Shown one piece after another: positions 46,302 to 60,400 of a stretch of 64,000 nt of DNA (position 1 is the first letter of the stretch; each line of letters opens with the position of its first letter). Below the pieces are notes generated by a model that was not told the origin of the DNA, did no database searches, and saw nothing but the letters and a program-made list of their open reading frames with translations. The position numbers were made by a program, and so were the translations under genes. Source of the stretch: Anisus vortex (Eukaryota; Mollusca; Gastropoda; Planorbidae); assembly GCA_949126835.1 (NCBI GenBank), contig OX421507.1, positions 9,948,121 through 10,012,120 on the forward strand, read 5' to 3'.

Positions 46302-47510
46302 ATGCTATCGCAGCAATGTTTAAGAGAAGTTCATGACTTACTATTTGCCGACGACTGCGCTCTCAATGCTGTCTCTGAAGCTGATCTGAAACACAATGTT
46401 GAAGAATTTTCCAGTGCATGCTCAAACTTTGGACTTACCATCAGCACTAAGAAGACAGAAGTCCTGTACCAACCAGCTCCCGGAAAGCCCGATGTCGAGC
46501 CAAACATCAGTATCAATGGTGAAAAAATCAACACTGTGAACCGCTGTCTCAGTGTATTGTCATTGATGATGAAGTAAACCTCCGTATCTCAAAAGCCAGT
46601 GCAACCTTTGGAAGTCTGTACAAAAATGTTTGGAACAGAAGGGGCCTTAGCACCCAAACCAATATAAAAGTCTACAGAGAAGTCGTGCTCCTTACTTTAC
46701 TATATGCAACGACATGCTAGGCTCCTGAATCACTTCCACACAAAAAGCCTGAGAATAAATCCTAAATATCAAATGGCAGGACAAAATTTCAGACTTTGAG
46801 GTACTTGCCAGGGCAGGACTCCCAAGCATCCACACAAGTCTGATGCAGTCTCAACTTCGTTGGGCAATTACAAGAGAAGGAACAGGGTAGGCTAATCTAA
46901 CATTAGAAAATGGGATACACAACAGAAATACATAAGGCTACATATTTCTTAATATCAAATTAAATTTCTCATATTTTCACTTGTTTGTTTGTTTTGTTCA
47001 ATGTTAAGTAAAGATATAAGATATAAACCAACAGTACAGAAAATGTATTTTGTAATGTTATACGCATGCCAGACTGCCGTCTTCCAAAGGCGCTCTTCTA
47101 TGGCGAGCTAAAAAACGGTCAGCGAGCTCGCGGAGGTCCGAAAAAAGCGCCATAAAGACACCATCAAGGCATCACTTAAAGCGTTTTGCATTAAAGACGA
47201 CTCATGGGAGGTGACAGCCAAAGACCGTGCCTCATGGCGCTCAGCAGTCCATAACGGAACAGCACTTTGCGAAGAGCAAAAACAGAGAGCAGCTGAGACC
47301 AAGAGGCAAGCCAGGAAAGAAGGAAAGATCGTGCCATAGAGCTCACAGTCGACGTTCCGACCTTCCCCTGTACGGTTTGCAGTCGTACCTTCCGAGCAAG
47401 GATAGGCCTCATTAGCCACATGAAAACCCATCGTACAGCCACACCCCATACTTCATAGGACGACAAAAATGGTCATAATCGATTACGACGGACGAACAAC
47501 AACAACAACA
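46302..47510 (+). mobile_element. Non-LTR retrotransposon remnant interrupted by a gene B fragment
   Basis: RT motif LLFADDCALNAVSEADLKHN, then FGLTISTKKTEVLYQP, the thumb, and a tail that breaks at LRWA (46864). The frame resumes after an insert at RMPDCRLPKALFYGEL-type sequence (47060 on), SWEVTAKDRASWRSAVHN, and a zinc finger CTVCSRTFRARIGLISHMKT. It ends in an (aac)n tail near 47500. Stops and truncation show decay. Confidence 0.75.
46865..47056 (+). repeat. Copied gene B exon 3/intron 3 fragment inside a LINE
   Basis: Matches 49579-49770 with a few small differences: 22 bases of exon 3 (caattacaagagaaggaaca + gg), its splice donor and about 170 intron bases. Same orientation as the source. 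The LINE lost only a few bases at the junction. Confidence 0.85.
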
Positions 47511-47691
47511 TAGAGAAGTTGCTAGAACTTTAATAGTGCCTCGGGAATAACTGCTGTTTCTTTTTTTTTTTATGTTCATGTTCTGCTGTTTTTGGCTATG
47601 CTTTTTTATGTCGTTCTCTTTAAGAACGTATGGAAACCTTTTATAGAACCCAAGCACTAGAAAATATTTTTGTCCCTATTTATCTTATATA

Positions 47692-47970
47692 TTACAGACG
47701 CTCCTTTTGTATAGAGGATGGGTGCGTCTTACGCTCATCCGTGGTCTAGTCTTGCATTTTTAGTGTTTGAAATAATGTTAAGTTGCTGCCGCGATTTTCC
47801 TGCTTTGTTTAGGCCACCCATTCTGTGCCCGGATGCCACTCGAGAAGAAAGAGTAGACCTACCTATAATATGCATTCGTTCTAGGTATAAGGAATTTTTT
47901 TTTTGTACTTATGCTTATCTGAGCATTGTTACATGTTGTAATTGTGTTGTAGGCCTATTTCTAAATTATA
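47692..47970 (+). repeat. Family D dispersed repeat, long copy
   Basis: ttacagacgctccttttgta, gtggtctagtcttgcatttt, gattttcctgctttgtttag, tgtgcccggatgccact and tatctgagcattgtt. The next gene begins about 430 bases further on. Confidence 0.65.
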
Positions 47971-48395
47971 GCTTTGCCTTTGTATTTGTCAATATCTTTG
48001 TATTTTTTATTTAATATCAGCATCAATTGTTTTGAAGAATTCCTTTATGTTCCCATTTCCCTTTCAAAGCACATGACCTGCAATCTATAACTAGAAAATG
48101 TCTTTTCTTGATCAATTAGGAGTCCTTGGCTGTGTGTTTCAGCCATAAGTTACAGTGGAAACACTTTAATTGTTATCTCTCTTACACCCTCTCTGTTATA
48201 TTATTTTTTAAGAATGTTGCATATTGCAACGCTTAACAATGTGACTTAAATTGTGTATTATAATTACGAGGTTTAGGTCGAATGTAGGCCCAACATTTAG
48301 GCCTATCAATCATTCATTTTTTTTAACGTTTTTAATTTGCAGAACTACAATAGGGCTACACTTAAATCTCCTCCTTTTTGTTATATATTCTGCAA

Positions 48396-48452
48396 ATGGA
48401 GGACAATAAAAGCAACAGACTCTATGTTAACTATGGCGAAGATGATCAAATG
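48396..48452 (+). CDS. ATP13A3: Gene B coding exon 1 (start codon)
   Basis: [19 protein letters not shown]|gtaatt, 19 codons, one longer than gene A exon 1. The acidic ED-D/E-M ending before the intron is shared. Confidence 0.82.
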
Positions 48453-51400
48453 GTAATTTGTAGTTAATTATATATTAGGCTTTATTCGTGATTACAAGTA
48501 GGAATATCTTAGACACGTAGCCTACAATCTAAGGTATTTAAGCATTTTAATACATTGTAACTTTTATCAACAAGATTATGTACAAGTTTAATAGAGTACA
48601 GACCCTTGATGTACAAAACTACCCAATAAAAAAAGCCCTTATGAAATTTATGTTTTAAAAATGTTTTAGTTCGGCCCCTAATTAATTTTGTATTAAGATA
48701 AACGTTTTATTTTAGTAATTAATGACTCAATATATTATAACACATCTGTAAAAGGAAATTTATCCCTATCGGATAAACAAACTGAAACTCTACGCAACGT
48801 ATCTGGGATACTTCCTGACCTGTGGGATTTCAAGACTGATTCTGTACTGGCTTCCACATTTAATGCTCTGGTCAACTCACTCGAAGTGTTCACTGGTCAA
48901 AGCCGAGAAAATACTTCTTTTGGTAATGAAATGCATTAATCATAATGTTAAGCCTATTATATATTTATATTTGCTTTAAAGATTCGGACTAAAATTTAGC
49001 AAATAATGTAAAAACATCATGTCAGGTAGGCCTATCCACCAGCGCTAGGTAGACTCAGGGACACCCTAGCCTTCACCAAGATTCATCAGCACCTTCGGTA
49101 CGCCAGCTGAACGCGCTGCCGCTCGGTCACCATGCCCCAAATATACCAATAATGTAATTTATAATAAATTTAGGGCCATTTAAATCATCTATAGGCTAGC
49201 GCTGAAAGGGAGCCTATATACTTGAATGTATTGAAATAATTTCAAATGAGATATGTAGGCCTAATAAGTAATGTGTACAACAACAAAATTTGATATAGAA
49301 TTTGTATTTCAAATGACAACTGGTTTAAAATTATTACAGTCTATAAATTTTAGTTACATTAAAAGGTAAAAAAATTATTTTTAAAATTGTTTTTTTTTCA
49401 TCCGTGCAGCAAGTTTTTACAGTTATTTTCAGATTTTTAAAATCATTAATGAACTTTTTAAATACATAAAAAAATATAACCTTATACATTATGGCAGTAT
49501 AAAAAACACTAAAAGATTTCATATTTATTCTGTGCTTTCAGGATAAATATCAGTGTTATCATGTTGTGAAAATACAGACAATTACAAGAGAAGGAACAGG
49601 GTAATCTAACATTAGAAAATGGGAAACACAACAGAAATACATAGGGCTACATATTATATATCTTACTATCAAATTAAATTTCTCTTATTTTCACTTGTTT
49701 GTTTGTTTTGTTCAATGTTAAGTAAAGATATAAGATATAAACCAACAGTACAGAAAATGTATTTTGTAATTGTCTTTGTAATATAACTCTAGCTAAATTT
49801 GTCTATTATCTTAATTTTTATAATTGATTTAATATTTGTAAAAAATCATAAATATTTATGTTGCAGAGTAAAAATTAAGCATCCCAAAAAGGCAGTGTTT
49901 AAAAAGCAACAGAAAATTAATTTAAGACCTGAGGTTAGTAAATTATGAACTCATACTTTATGTAAAGAGTAAATCAACATGTTTTAATTTAAGCTTTAAA
50001 TATATTTTGTTATAATTTCAATAGTAATTATGCAATGCACTTAAAGTATCTTTTTTTTGTGAGAATTTTTTTTACATTTCAAGAAGTCAAAATATAAACT
50101 AATCTAAACTGGGTAAAGTTTGAAAAAAATAATTTGGTCATGAAAATTTTTGTTTGTCTTTTACAGAAGGACATTTCTCTTATCCGCTACTTTGTTTGCA
50201 AAAGGGTGAAATATATTTGGGACGCTGCAGTGGCTTCTTACATTCCATTAAAGTAAAACCTATTACATTTGTTTAATTGATTTAAAAAATAATAATTTAA
50301 ATTATCCCCCCTGTCAGCACACCTTATTCTCACCCATTTTGAACAAGTGTTTAGTAAACAAAGTGTGCTTCTAGAGCTTATTTTTTTAAAGTCATAACTT
50401 TACATTTTACAGAAAATATTTTTTTTAAATATAATAATATTAGGCCTATTTAGCAAAAAAAAAAAATTGTATGTTTTATATTAAAGGAATCAGACAAACA
50501 TAAAGTAATTTGAGAAAAAAAAAGCCACATTTCTTATGTGTGTTCTAAACATAGGTTTCAAGAAGCCATTTTGGCCAGTTTGACCAGGAAAATAAAATTT
50601 GTTTTATGGCAAAAAAAAATTCAACCCTTACACTTAAATGATAAATGTTGTTAAATATAAAAATACACCAAGCAAAATTTCCAATTTTTTAGAGGACTAG
50701 ATGAAGGTTATAGGCAGTCTTACTTTCATAATACACAAGGGCTTTCACCTCAAGAACAATCCAAGAGGTAGGACACTCTTATTATAAATTATAAGTATTA
50801 TATTATAAGCAGCTATCGGAAAGGCTACTGTTTTATGTTAAGCTCGGCAGCAGTAAAAAAAAAAGTAAAAATGTGGAGTTTAGCTGATTTGTAGTTGGAA
50901 ATAAATTTATTAATTTTTATTACTTAAAAGGTATTTTTTTATAAATTTTACTTTCTTCTTTAAAACATTTTATTTTGTACAAAAAAAAAGATAAATGTGC
51001 TAGAAATGTATTGATTTTTAAAAAATTAGATATACAAATATTAATTATTATTAATCATATGCAGTACTTTCTTCATTATTTCATTTAGAAATGTGTTGTA
51101 TGGAGCCAATTCAATTGCTGTCCATGTCACTCCAATTATGAAACTTTTGTTCAGAGAGGTTAGTATAACAACTCATGAATATAGCTAAGGGAACTAGCAT
51201 TTGTTTTATTTGACATACTAATCTAATAATAATAATAATAATAACGGTGCTTATATAGCGCATATCCCGTTGGTGACAGTTCTATGCGCAGACGACAAGT
51301 TACAGAATATAGACAGACAACGAAATCTATGCATTGTTATATTATGGATCTATCCACGGAATATAATCCACAGACGAGAAACACAATTATTACGTTAGTC

Positions 51401-54400
51401 CGAATAATTCCGGAACGAGCCAACAATTATTACATTGATGGGCGTTTTAAATTCTTGTATAGCAAATGGTAGTGCATTAACATTGCAGGTGCTTGAATCA
51501 ATATAGGTATGATGTAATTTGGCTGAGCTCCCGTATAGTTGAATAGTAAACAGTTCACTTATTATTATTATTATTATTCAGCACAGCAATTATATAGAAT
51601 TGTATGAGTTCATTATTTACTCATTTATTTAATTAAAATAATTTGTCATAGATGATCTAGAGGTATAACAGATTCATTCTCCGTGGGCGTTTCGAATTCT
51701 TGTATAGCATTGAGTACATTCTTCATAACACTAGCAGTGTCAATTTATATTGGCTCTCAATTGAAGTGTGAATTGAATATAGGATTCATTTAGTTGATAA
51801 ATAGTCAGATATAAATACACCACAAACACTCAAACGTTAATGAGAGAATAAGTCTATCAAACATCAACAATAATTTATTGGGTGATTTACAAGGGGAGTT
51901 TCAATAGAATGAAGAATATTGGAGGGTCATCAAGTGTGTAGTTAAAAAGAATACTTTCCTGTTAGACTATGCCAATAACACAATAGTTAAGCGTGGCAGT
52001 CCTACTCAGTAGTATTTTAAATCCAAAATGATGAATAAACAATTACACAGTATTAAACATAATCATTGTTATCCAGGCCAACTCGGAACAAAGAAGGAAC
52101 GATATCTATCGGGCAAGGCTGAATTGAAGCAATGTGCTCTCACTAAGCAAGTTAAATTCAGAGAGACATGCTTACACTGAGCAAGCGAAATTAGGAGAGA
52201 ACGCCTCAAACAAGTGCGCTATCTTTTATAGATTTTCATGTTAACAATGTGGGCTAATATGTCCAATAATCGGAATTACTTTAGAAGTCACTAGAACTGC
52301 TTACGTCACTAAGGTTCAATGAAGAAATATTCTAACTTCCAATAGTAATCGAATACATCAGACAACGGTATCAAAATGTCCCTAACGCCTTTGTAGGTTG
52401 TTTGGCAAGCCTCGTTTTAATAGCTAATAATTATTATCTTCCCTCAGTTGATTCACATTTTGATTTTATTTATTAATAAGAATTATAATTATTGGAAACT
52501 CTGTTTGGTAACAGCATGCATAAAAAAAAATTATTCTAAAAAGGCCTTTGGCTCACTGGATCGCATGTAAATAAAAATCCTTTTTTGTTTTCTTCTTTCA
52601 TCTCACCATTTGACCCTATGTTAATTAATCTGTGAGGTCATTATTGTATAGTTAATATTTCTATAAGTATTACTATCCGATATCTATAGTGATTTGGGGG
52701 CACTGTAACCGAGGGGCAGTGCGTTCAATTGGCATACCGAAGGTCCTGGGTTCAAATCCTGGTGGAAGGCGAGGATGCTTTCCCTAGACTCAAAGAGTGT
52801 CACTGAGTCTACCCAGCTCTGATGGGTACCTGACATTAGTTGGGATAAAGTAAAGGTGGCTGGGCATTGTGCTGGCCGCACATCCCCTAGTATGCCATGG
52901 CCACTGAAACTGGTGAATGCTGCTTTAGCGGCCTTCTGATCAATTTGGTCCAACGGGTACTTTACTTACTCACTATAGTGATTCAAAACTCAACTAAACA
53001 ATTTTGTACATCATTTTTTAAATCTTTACACCAACCCTCTCATTTGCTGACTATTAAAGTGTGCCACTATGTTTTTTCATTCCCCAGGTTTTTTCTCCGT
53101 TTTATATCTTTCAACTGTTTTCTATGTGCCTGTGGTACTCAGAAGACTATTGGATCTATGCAACATGCATCTTTGTTATGACTACAATTTCTATTGTGCT
53201 ACAGATATATCAGACTAGGCAAGTAAGTCATACTTTCATTACGTTTGAATAGATTTGTGACTTTCATTATGTTTGAATAGATTTGTGACTTTCAACGTTT
53301 GAAAATATTTTTTAAACTTTTACTATATTAGAAAAGATTTGGGACTTTCAAAAGGTTTCAACATATTTATGACTATTTTTAAATATGAATTGTATGAATA
53401 TGATATGATTTATCTAAAAATAAGTGCTTTAGAATTGGCTGCCTTTTAGAGTTTTGAAGAATGTCCATAAAAAAAACAAAATTTATGAGTTTACTTTTTA
53501 TGCATTCTTTGTTATTGGTAGAATACTTGTTTTTTTTTATATGCATAGGTAAACATGATGAACAAATGTTTCCAAACTGGAAATTAATATCTCTCATAAT
53601 AAATTTGGTATTGATCTGCAAATCTGCAAATGTCATTTATTTATCATGTTTCTTTTTTTCCTTTTAAATTTTGTTAAAGGTTCTGATTTTGCATCTTTTA
53701 CTTACATTTTCTATTCTACTAGCATAATACTTCTTGTATTTGACCAATTTGATTAGTGGCCACAGCATAGGCCTACTAGGGGATTGCATAGCCAGCACAT
53801 TGCCTAGCTGCCTTTACCCAATTACTTTACTTTTTTACCCAATGGTTAAATCCTGACCAAATAATATCCCAACATTGAGCTAATAGTATGGTGTGCTGAC
53901 AGGCAATAGGAAGGTTTAATAATGCAGGGTCTACAATACGAGGCTTACACTGAGTTGTCTAATAAAAACTACAACTGTTTCTTTTGTCCCAGTTTGAAAG
54001 AGCATTGAGGAACACTGTGACATCAACCAACATCAACACAGTCATACGTAGTGATGAAAGTGAGTTTCATTATGCTAAGCAGGCCTTGATAAATTATGTT
54101 TGTTTGTTGTAATTAATGCCTTCAAGGTTATAAACAGGGATATATTTTTGGGTCGGGCAATAACTCTCGTTTCTTATGCTTTTCTTATTTACTTTTATAA
54201 AACTAAATTAAAATGACCAACATATTGACAAACAAACAAGTACACAATTTAAGCAAATATGAATTGTGGTCTATACACAATTATTACCGTGTTTGGTTAC
54301 AAATTGTTCCCAAAGTTTGTGTCCTATGGACCTGGAGAGCCACTATAACTTTACATGGCACCAGGGAATATTTGCAAAGACTTATATAAATTTTGTAAAA

Positions 54401-57400
54401 AAATATAATGTGGTAAAATGTAATATCTGGGACATTGTCTTATGAGCGGCTGCCCTAGTAAAAACGTACTTCTATAAGGGTGCAATGTCTTAAAAGGTGT
54501 AGAAACTACTGAAAAATTTAATGTAGGCTTAAATATTATTTTTATAATCAGTTAGTGTTTGAAAAAAAAAACTGAAGTCAACAATACTATAATTTTTAAC
54601 ACATATTAGCAATTACTTGTCAAATTTTTCTTATACTGTTTTTTTTAAACCGTTGTTCCACTTTCCTTACTTTTTGCCACAGCCTGCGAAGATATTCCAT
54701 CAGAAGAACTTGTTCCAGGGGATGTCATAGAGATACCTCGTTTTGGCTGTGACATGTTGTGTGACGCTGTGCTCATCACCGGAAACTGTATCGTCAATGA
54801 GAGCATGCTGACTGGTAAGTGGTGGGTGAAATATTGACTTGTGTGGTTGTATGATGCATTTTGGATCTAGCAGTAAAATGTCCCTTCAATAATTTAGTAT
54901 AGATCCATAGAGCTATTAAAACAGTTTCCATGGCCATGGCACACAAGAATATTGTTTATCCAGCATAAAGCCCAGCTGCCTTTACTTTGACTTGACTAGT
55001 GTCTCATACCAATCAGAGCTGGGTAGACTCAGGGATGTCCATTAGGACATGCTGCCATCAGACCACTGGCATCAGACCTATAATAGGTAGAGTACTGTGA
55101 CAAAGTTCTGAGGTTCAAAATTTTGTAAAATAAAACATGGATTAGTTTCTTTTTGTTTATGTACAGAAGTTGGCTCCCACAGTATTCAGAGAATGTAAGG
55201 CTACACAATTCCATTGTGTGCTATGGCCAAATGATGGGGCATGATTGCTACACTTGCATACTAAAGGGCCAGGGTTTGAATCCTGGTGAAGGCTAGGATT
55301 TGTACCTGAGCCTGGAGGTGTCCCTAAGTCTACCAAATACCTTACAGTAGTTGGGGATAAGTAGGGTGGCTGGGAATTGTGCTGGCCACACATCCAATTG
55401 TATGCAGTGGCCACAGAAACCCTTTAATGTTGCTACACATTTGCCCTAGGGACCAATTGGTTTAAAAGAGATACTTATTTACAATAGCCAAATGAACTGA
55501 TGAACTGGATTGTAAATATGAGCACATATTATTACCTCTATCTCCCCTACAGGTGAGAGTGTTCCTGTGACTAAGACATCTCTACCCAACACTACAGGCA
55601 TGAAAGAAGACAGTGACCCAGAAGTGACTATAAAGAATCACTCCAGGCACATCCTGTTTTGTGGTACTCATGTTATTCAGACCAGATTCTATGGCAACCA
55701 GAAAGTGAAGGCAGTTGTGCTAAGAACAGGTCTTTTCACATTTGGTGTTTAACTAAATATTAAACAATGCACTAGATCAGTGGTTTCCAACCTATGGCAT
55801 GCATACACACAGGGGTTCATTGAGGACATGTTTGAGGTACATGTTTGGTAATGGCTGAAATGGTGAAAAATGTAAAAGGTTTCTGTGAAAACAATGGTTG
55901 ATGGGTTTATGAGAGTTTGAGGTACTCATTAACAAAAGATCTAAAAAAAATGTAAAATATCTTTTCCAGACTATATTAGTCCATAGGGCTAAAAAAAATT
56001 ATGTGTCCTTGCATACACTAGGATTATGTGTCCAGTACAATGCCCAACTATATTTATTTTATGACACCCACCAAACTGGGGGCTGCAAAATAATTGGGTC
56101 AAACCTGGATTCAATCCCTTGACAATCAGATTGGCTAAACTAGGGGTCGGCAACCTTTTGATAATCATGTGCCAGAGTAGGATTTCTAATTCATTTCGTG
56201 TAAGTGTAGGGGCCTACATTGGATATAAAATAAAGGGTAGGAGTTACTGCACTAGATAGACAAATATTAAAAAATTCTAATCTTAGTAATCAATGTGAAA
56301 GTAAATCAGTTCCATAAGAAAACTGTAAAAAAGGAATAAATTTGACTAGGATGTATGTTAACTAAATTTAAATGGTTTTATTTAGTTGACAGTGGACATT
56401 TTTGTGTATTTTAAGTCTAATCAGATCAAACTTCAAGTTCTGGTAGATAACTGAAAAAGTCGGCAAAATAAAAGAAATCTGCTTGTATCACGCTAACCCT
56501 GCAATTCTCTTGGCTTTAGATATTGGTGTTTAGACAAGGTCCTGTAAATGTCATGTAAAAAATTTACATTCATGCATGTCCCATGAAATCAAAAACATTA
56601 AGAAATTATTGACTGTTTCATTGCTGATAATATATTTTATACCATACTATGTTTAAAGAATCAGTAATTGTAGCTTTATTGTTTAAACATTGTTCCAGGT
56701 TTTTCAACATCCAAGGGGGAGCTGGTCAGATCCATCATGTATCCAAAACCTGTGGATTTCAAGTTTCAAAGGCATTCCTATTACTATGTGATGTTTCTCT
56801 CATTTATAGCCCTCATGGGGTTTGTTTATACAGTCATCTTAATGGTAAGTTTGACATAATTGAAGTTATTTAACTTTTATAAGAACAGAAAAAATTTTAA
56901 GTTCAAATATACTTTTAAGAGTCATCGCCCTTTATTAAAATAATCATTAAGGATTTACTTTCATTCCTTTATAGCTTAAATAACTCAATATATATAAAAT
57001 ATATGGACTAATAGTTCATATAGGTAATCCATTGTCAATAGGTACTAATATTTAATAGTTAAATAAGGTATATTAAAAAGTTTCATAAAGGTATATTAAG
57101 TTGTGCATTAAGGTATTATAAGTTGTCCAATAAGGTATGTTAAATTGTTAAATAAGATTTATTAATTTTTCAAAAAGGTTTACTAAAATGTTCTATAACA
57201 TATATAAAATGGTTCAAAAACTAATATTAAACTGTTTAATAAGGTAGATTATACGATTCCTAAGGTATATATTGTTCTGTTGTTCATTATTGTGCATTAT
57301 TGTATAACATATGCATTCTGTTATTCTATAAGATATATTAAGTTGTTCATTAATTATATACACATGTTCAATAAATTATGTTACATTGTTCAAAAAGGTA

Positions 57401-60400
57401 AGCTACATTTAATTGTTCAATAAGGTATAATGAATGTTCAGTAGGCTAAGGTATAGTAAATTGTTCAAAAAGTGTATTAAATTGTTCAATCCCCTGTAAG
57501 GTGTATTAAATTGTTCAATACCCTGTAAGGTGTATTAAATTGTTCAATACCATGTAAGGTGTATTAAATTGTTCAATACCCTGTAAGGTGTATTAAATTG
57601 TTCAATACCATGTAAGGTGTATTAAATTGTTCAATGCCCTGTAAGGTGTATTAAATTGTTCAATACCATGTAAGGTGTATTAAATTGTTCAATACCCTGT
57701 AAGGTGTATTAAATTGTTCAATACCCTGTAAGGTGTATTTAATTGTTCCATTAGGTATATCCTGTTTGTTTTGTAGGTACAAAATGAGGAGCTGGTCAGT
57801 GACATCATCCTAAGAGCCCTTGATTTGATCACCATAGCTATACCTCCAGCACTCCCAGCTGCCCTTGCTGTGGGCATCGTATTCTCACAGAGAAGGCTCA
57901 AACTAAAGGATGTCTACTGCATTAGTCCACGGGGCATCAATGTTTGTGGTACAATCAACGCTGTATGTTTTGATAAGGTGAATACTTATTTATAGAATCT
58001 GAAGTGTGTTAATTCAACTTTTTTGGTAATAGAGTTGACTTGCTAAACTAAACTAACAATCCTAATGCCGGTAAGTTTCTTTCCACTTATCATTATAATG
58101 GGTTGTGTGATCTAGTCAGGACAATACATAACATGGCAGTATATAAATCATTTTATCTAAATTCATGTCTAGACTAAAGATATTTATAGAGAGAAGGTCT
58201 GTAACATATAAAAAAAATCCTCATAAACCTCATAAGCCTAGCTTAATTCCAATATTTAAGGTCTCTTTCCTAGAGTGTCACATGTAAAACTCTTAACAAA
58301 ATGCTAGACTAAACTTAAACCACAGATATGTTCACAGATGAAACCTCTTAAAATTTGTGATAAGATTAAGAATAAAATATATAAAGTGAAAGCATTAAAA
58401 ATAGAATAGAAAATAAAAATATAAAAAAATCATAATCCAGTTAGTTTAGCACTTTTGAAAATATTTCAAACCACCTATTTTTATACACCAAAGACTTACA
58501 AATTGTTTTTATGATGCAGTGTTTTTGACATTGATCAACTTTTTTACCGATCAAAGCTATATTAAATCTATTTGCACAGACTGGAACTCTCACAGAAGAT
58601 GGACTTGACATGCTTGGGGTTGTTGAAGCAAAGAAATCTAGGTATGGTTTAATCTTGAGTCTAGATAAGTTTTGAGATAAGTTTTGACGTACTGTATCTG
58701 AAGCACATTGTAACAGTCATGATTTTTTACTGTCTTTTTTTTAATATATGGTTTTACTGGGAGGAGCGGCTTGTACTTAAGAGCAAGATGTTGACAATAT
58801 GTTTATTATTTTCTTCCCCATTTTTCAGGCTTTCCAAGAGATTGAGCCATTTCTGTCCTATCTCTTTTAAGTACTCCCTACTGGCTTTTTTTTGGCCTAG
58901 TCTTATTGTGAGACTTATTTTGATTAGAAATAATGACCAAATATTTAGGTAATACTGATTAATATAGTGTGCTGACAGGGTTGTTTTCCTTAATTCAACC
59001 AGTCACAGTGTGCCAACAGGGTTGTTTCCCTTAATTCAACCAATCCATGCCAGCTGTTCTAGCATATGTATTAATGGTTTGTGTTTATCAATTGCACAAC
59101 CTCTATCAGCTCACTCTTATAGGAAGCGGGACAAATGTCTGTCCAATATTGCTTTTTAAATTGTGTGAACAGTTAACAAAGTAAAATTTTACACAAAATG
59201 TATATATTCTAAAGAACCACATTTTTTCTTTTTTCTTCTTTGTACCCTTTATATCATTTTTGTTAAAGAATTTTCCAATAATGAGCAACATTTTTTAAAT
59301 GAATGTTTTATTTAGTGGTATACCTATCAAATGGGGCAAAGTGGCGGTAGTGTGTTTGGCTGGCGAATGGAATCCTGGTAAAGGCTAGGATTTGTTCCCA
59401 GGTCTGGACACAGTGTCCCTGAGTCTACCCCAGCTCTGATGGGTACCTGACATTAGTTGGGGTAAAGTAAAGAAGGCAGCACACAATCCCTTAGTATGCC
59501 TTGGCCACAGAAACTGGTGAATGCTGCTTTATCTGCCATAAGGATCAATTAGGTCAATTGGGAACTTTACTTTACTACTTACTATTACACTAAAAAAAAT
59601 GTCACCTTTGATATATCTGGATTGATGTTGATTTCTTTGTCTCTCTTGCAGATTTAATCCTTTAATAAAAGATATGAGCCATCTACCCAATGATGAAATG
59701 CTCTTTAGTATGGCCTGCTGCCATTCACTGACCATCATAGACAATGAGATGATTGGAGATCCAATGGATTTAATTATGTTCAATGCTACAAACTGGGTTA
59801 GTCACCATTTTCTAGTGATAGTAAACAAAGAGTCCAGTTCTGAATTGAATAAAAGAAATAGCTTTTGATAGAAAGAACATTTACATTTTGAATAGATTAG
59901 GAATCCCTTGGAATAGGATTCAATTTGTACTAAACTGAACTAATGTAGATAGATAAATGACAATAAATGCTTCCCTTTTTTGTAAAATAATATATATTTT
60001 ACCAATTTTTTGTTTTTATTGAAGTTTTGTTGAAGTTTTAAATTAAAGCGTTTATTATATCAGTGGTTCTCTATTATCTTTCTTGTATCTCTGGTTGAAG
60101 ATTTTTTTTTAGTTTTAGAGAACCTACTAGGACTTTGCCTATTCATCCTTGTTTTTATTGACATTTATTATTTTATTCTCTCTTATTATTCTTTACATGG
60201 GATTAGTCCATTATTGTTTCCTCTAGGAGTACATATTATAAGTTAAGCTCATTACTAGATTATCTTCAGTGTAGTGTAAAATTGTTACCAAAAGGGGCTA
60301 AAATCAAATCCATTTTCCAATAAGCTCACACAAAAAAAGGAATATGTTGTTTTTATGTGGCTTTCATTATTATTTCAGATACTGGAGGAACCAGGTCCAG

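Noticed and set aside
46302..46577. Upstream host gene between A and B
   Set aside because: FADD and thumb motifs plus a downstream retroelement zinc finger identify it as a LINE remnant.
52690..52765. tRNA gene
   Set aside because: A- and B-box-like sequence is present, but it continues into a SINE body shared with several other copies and no proper acceptor stem was seen.
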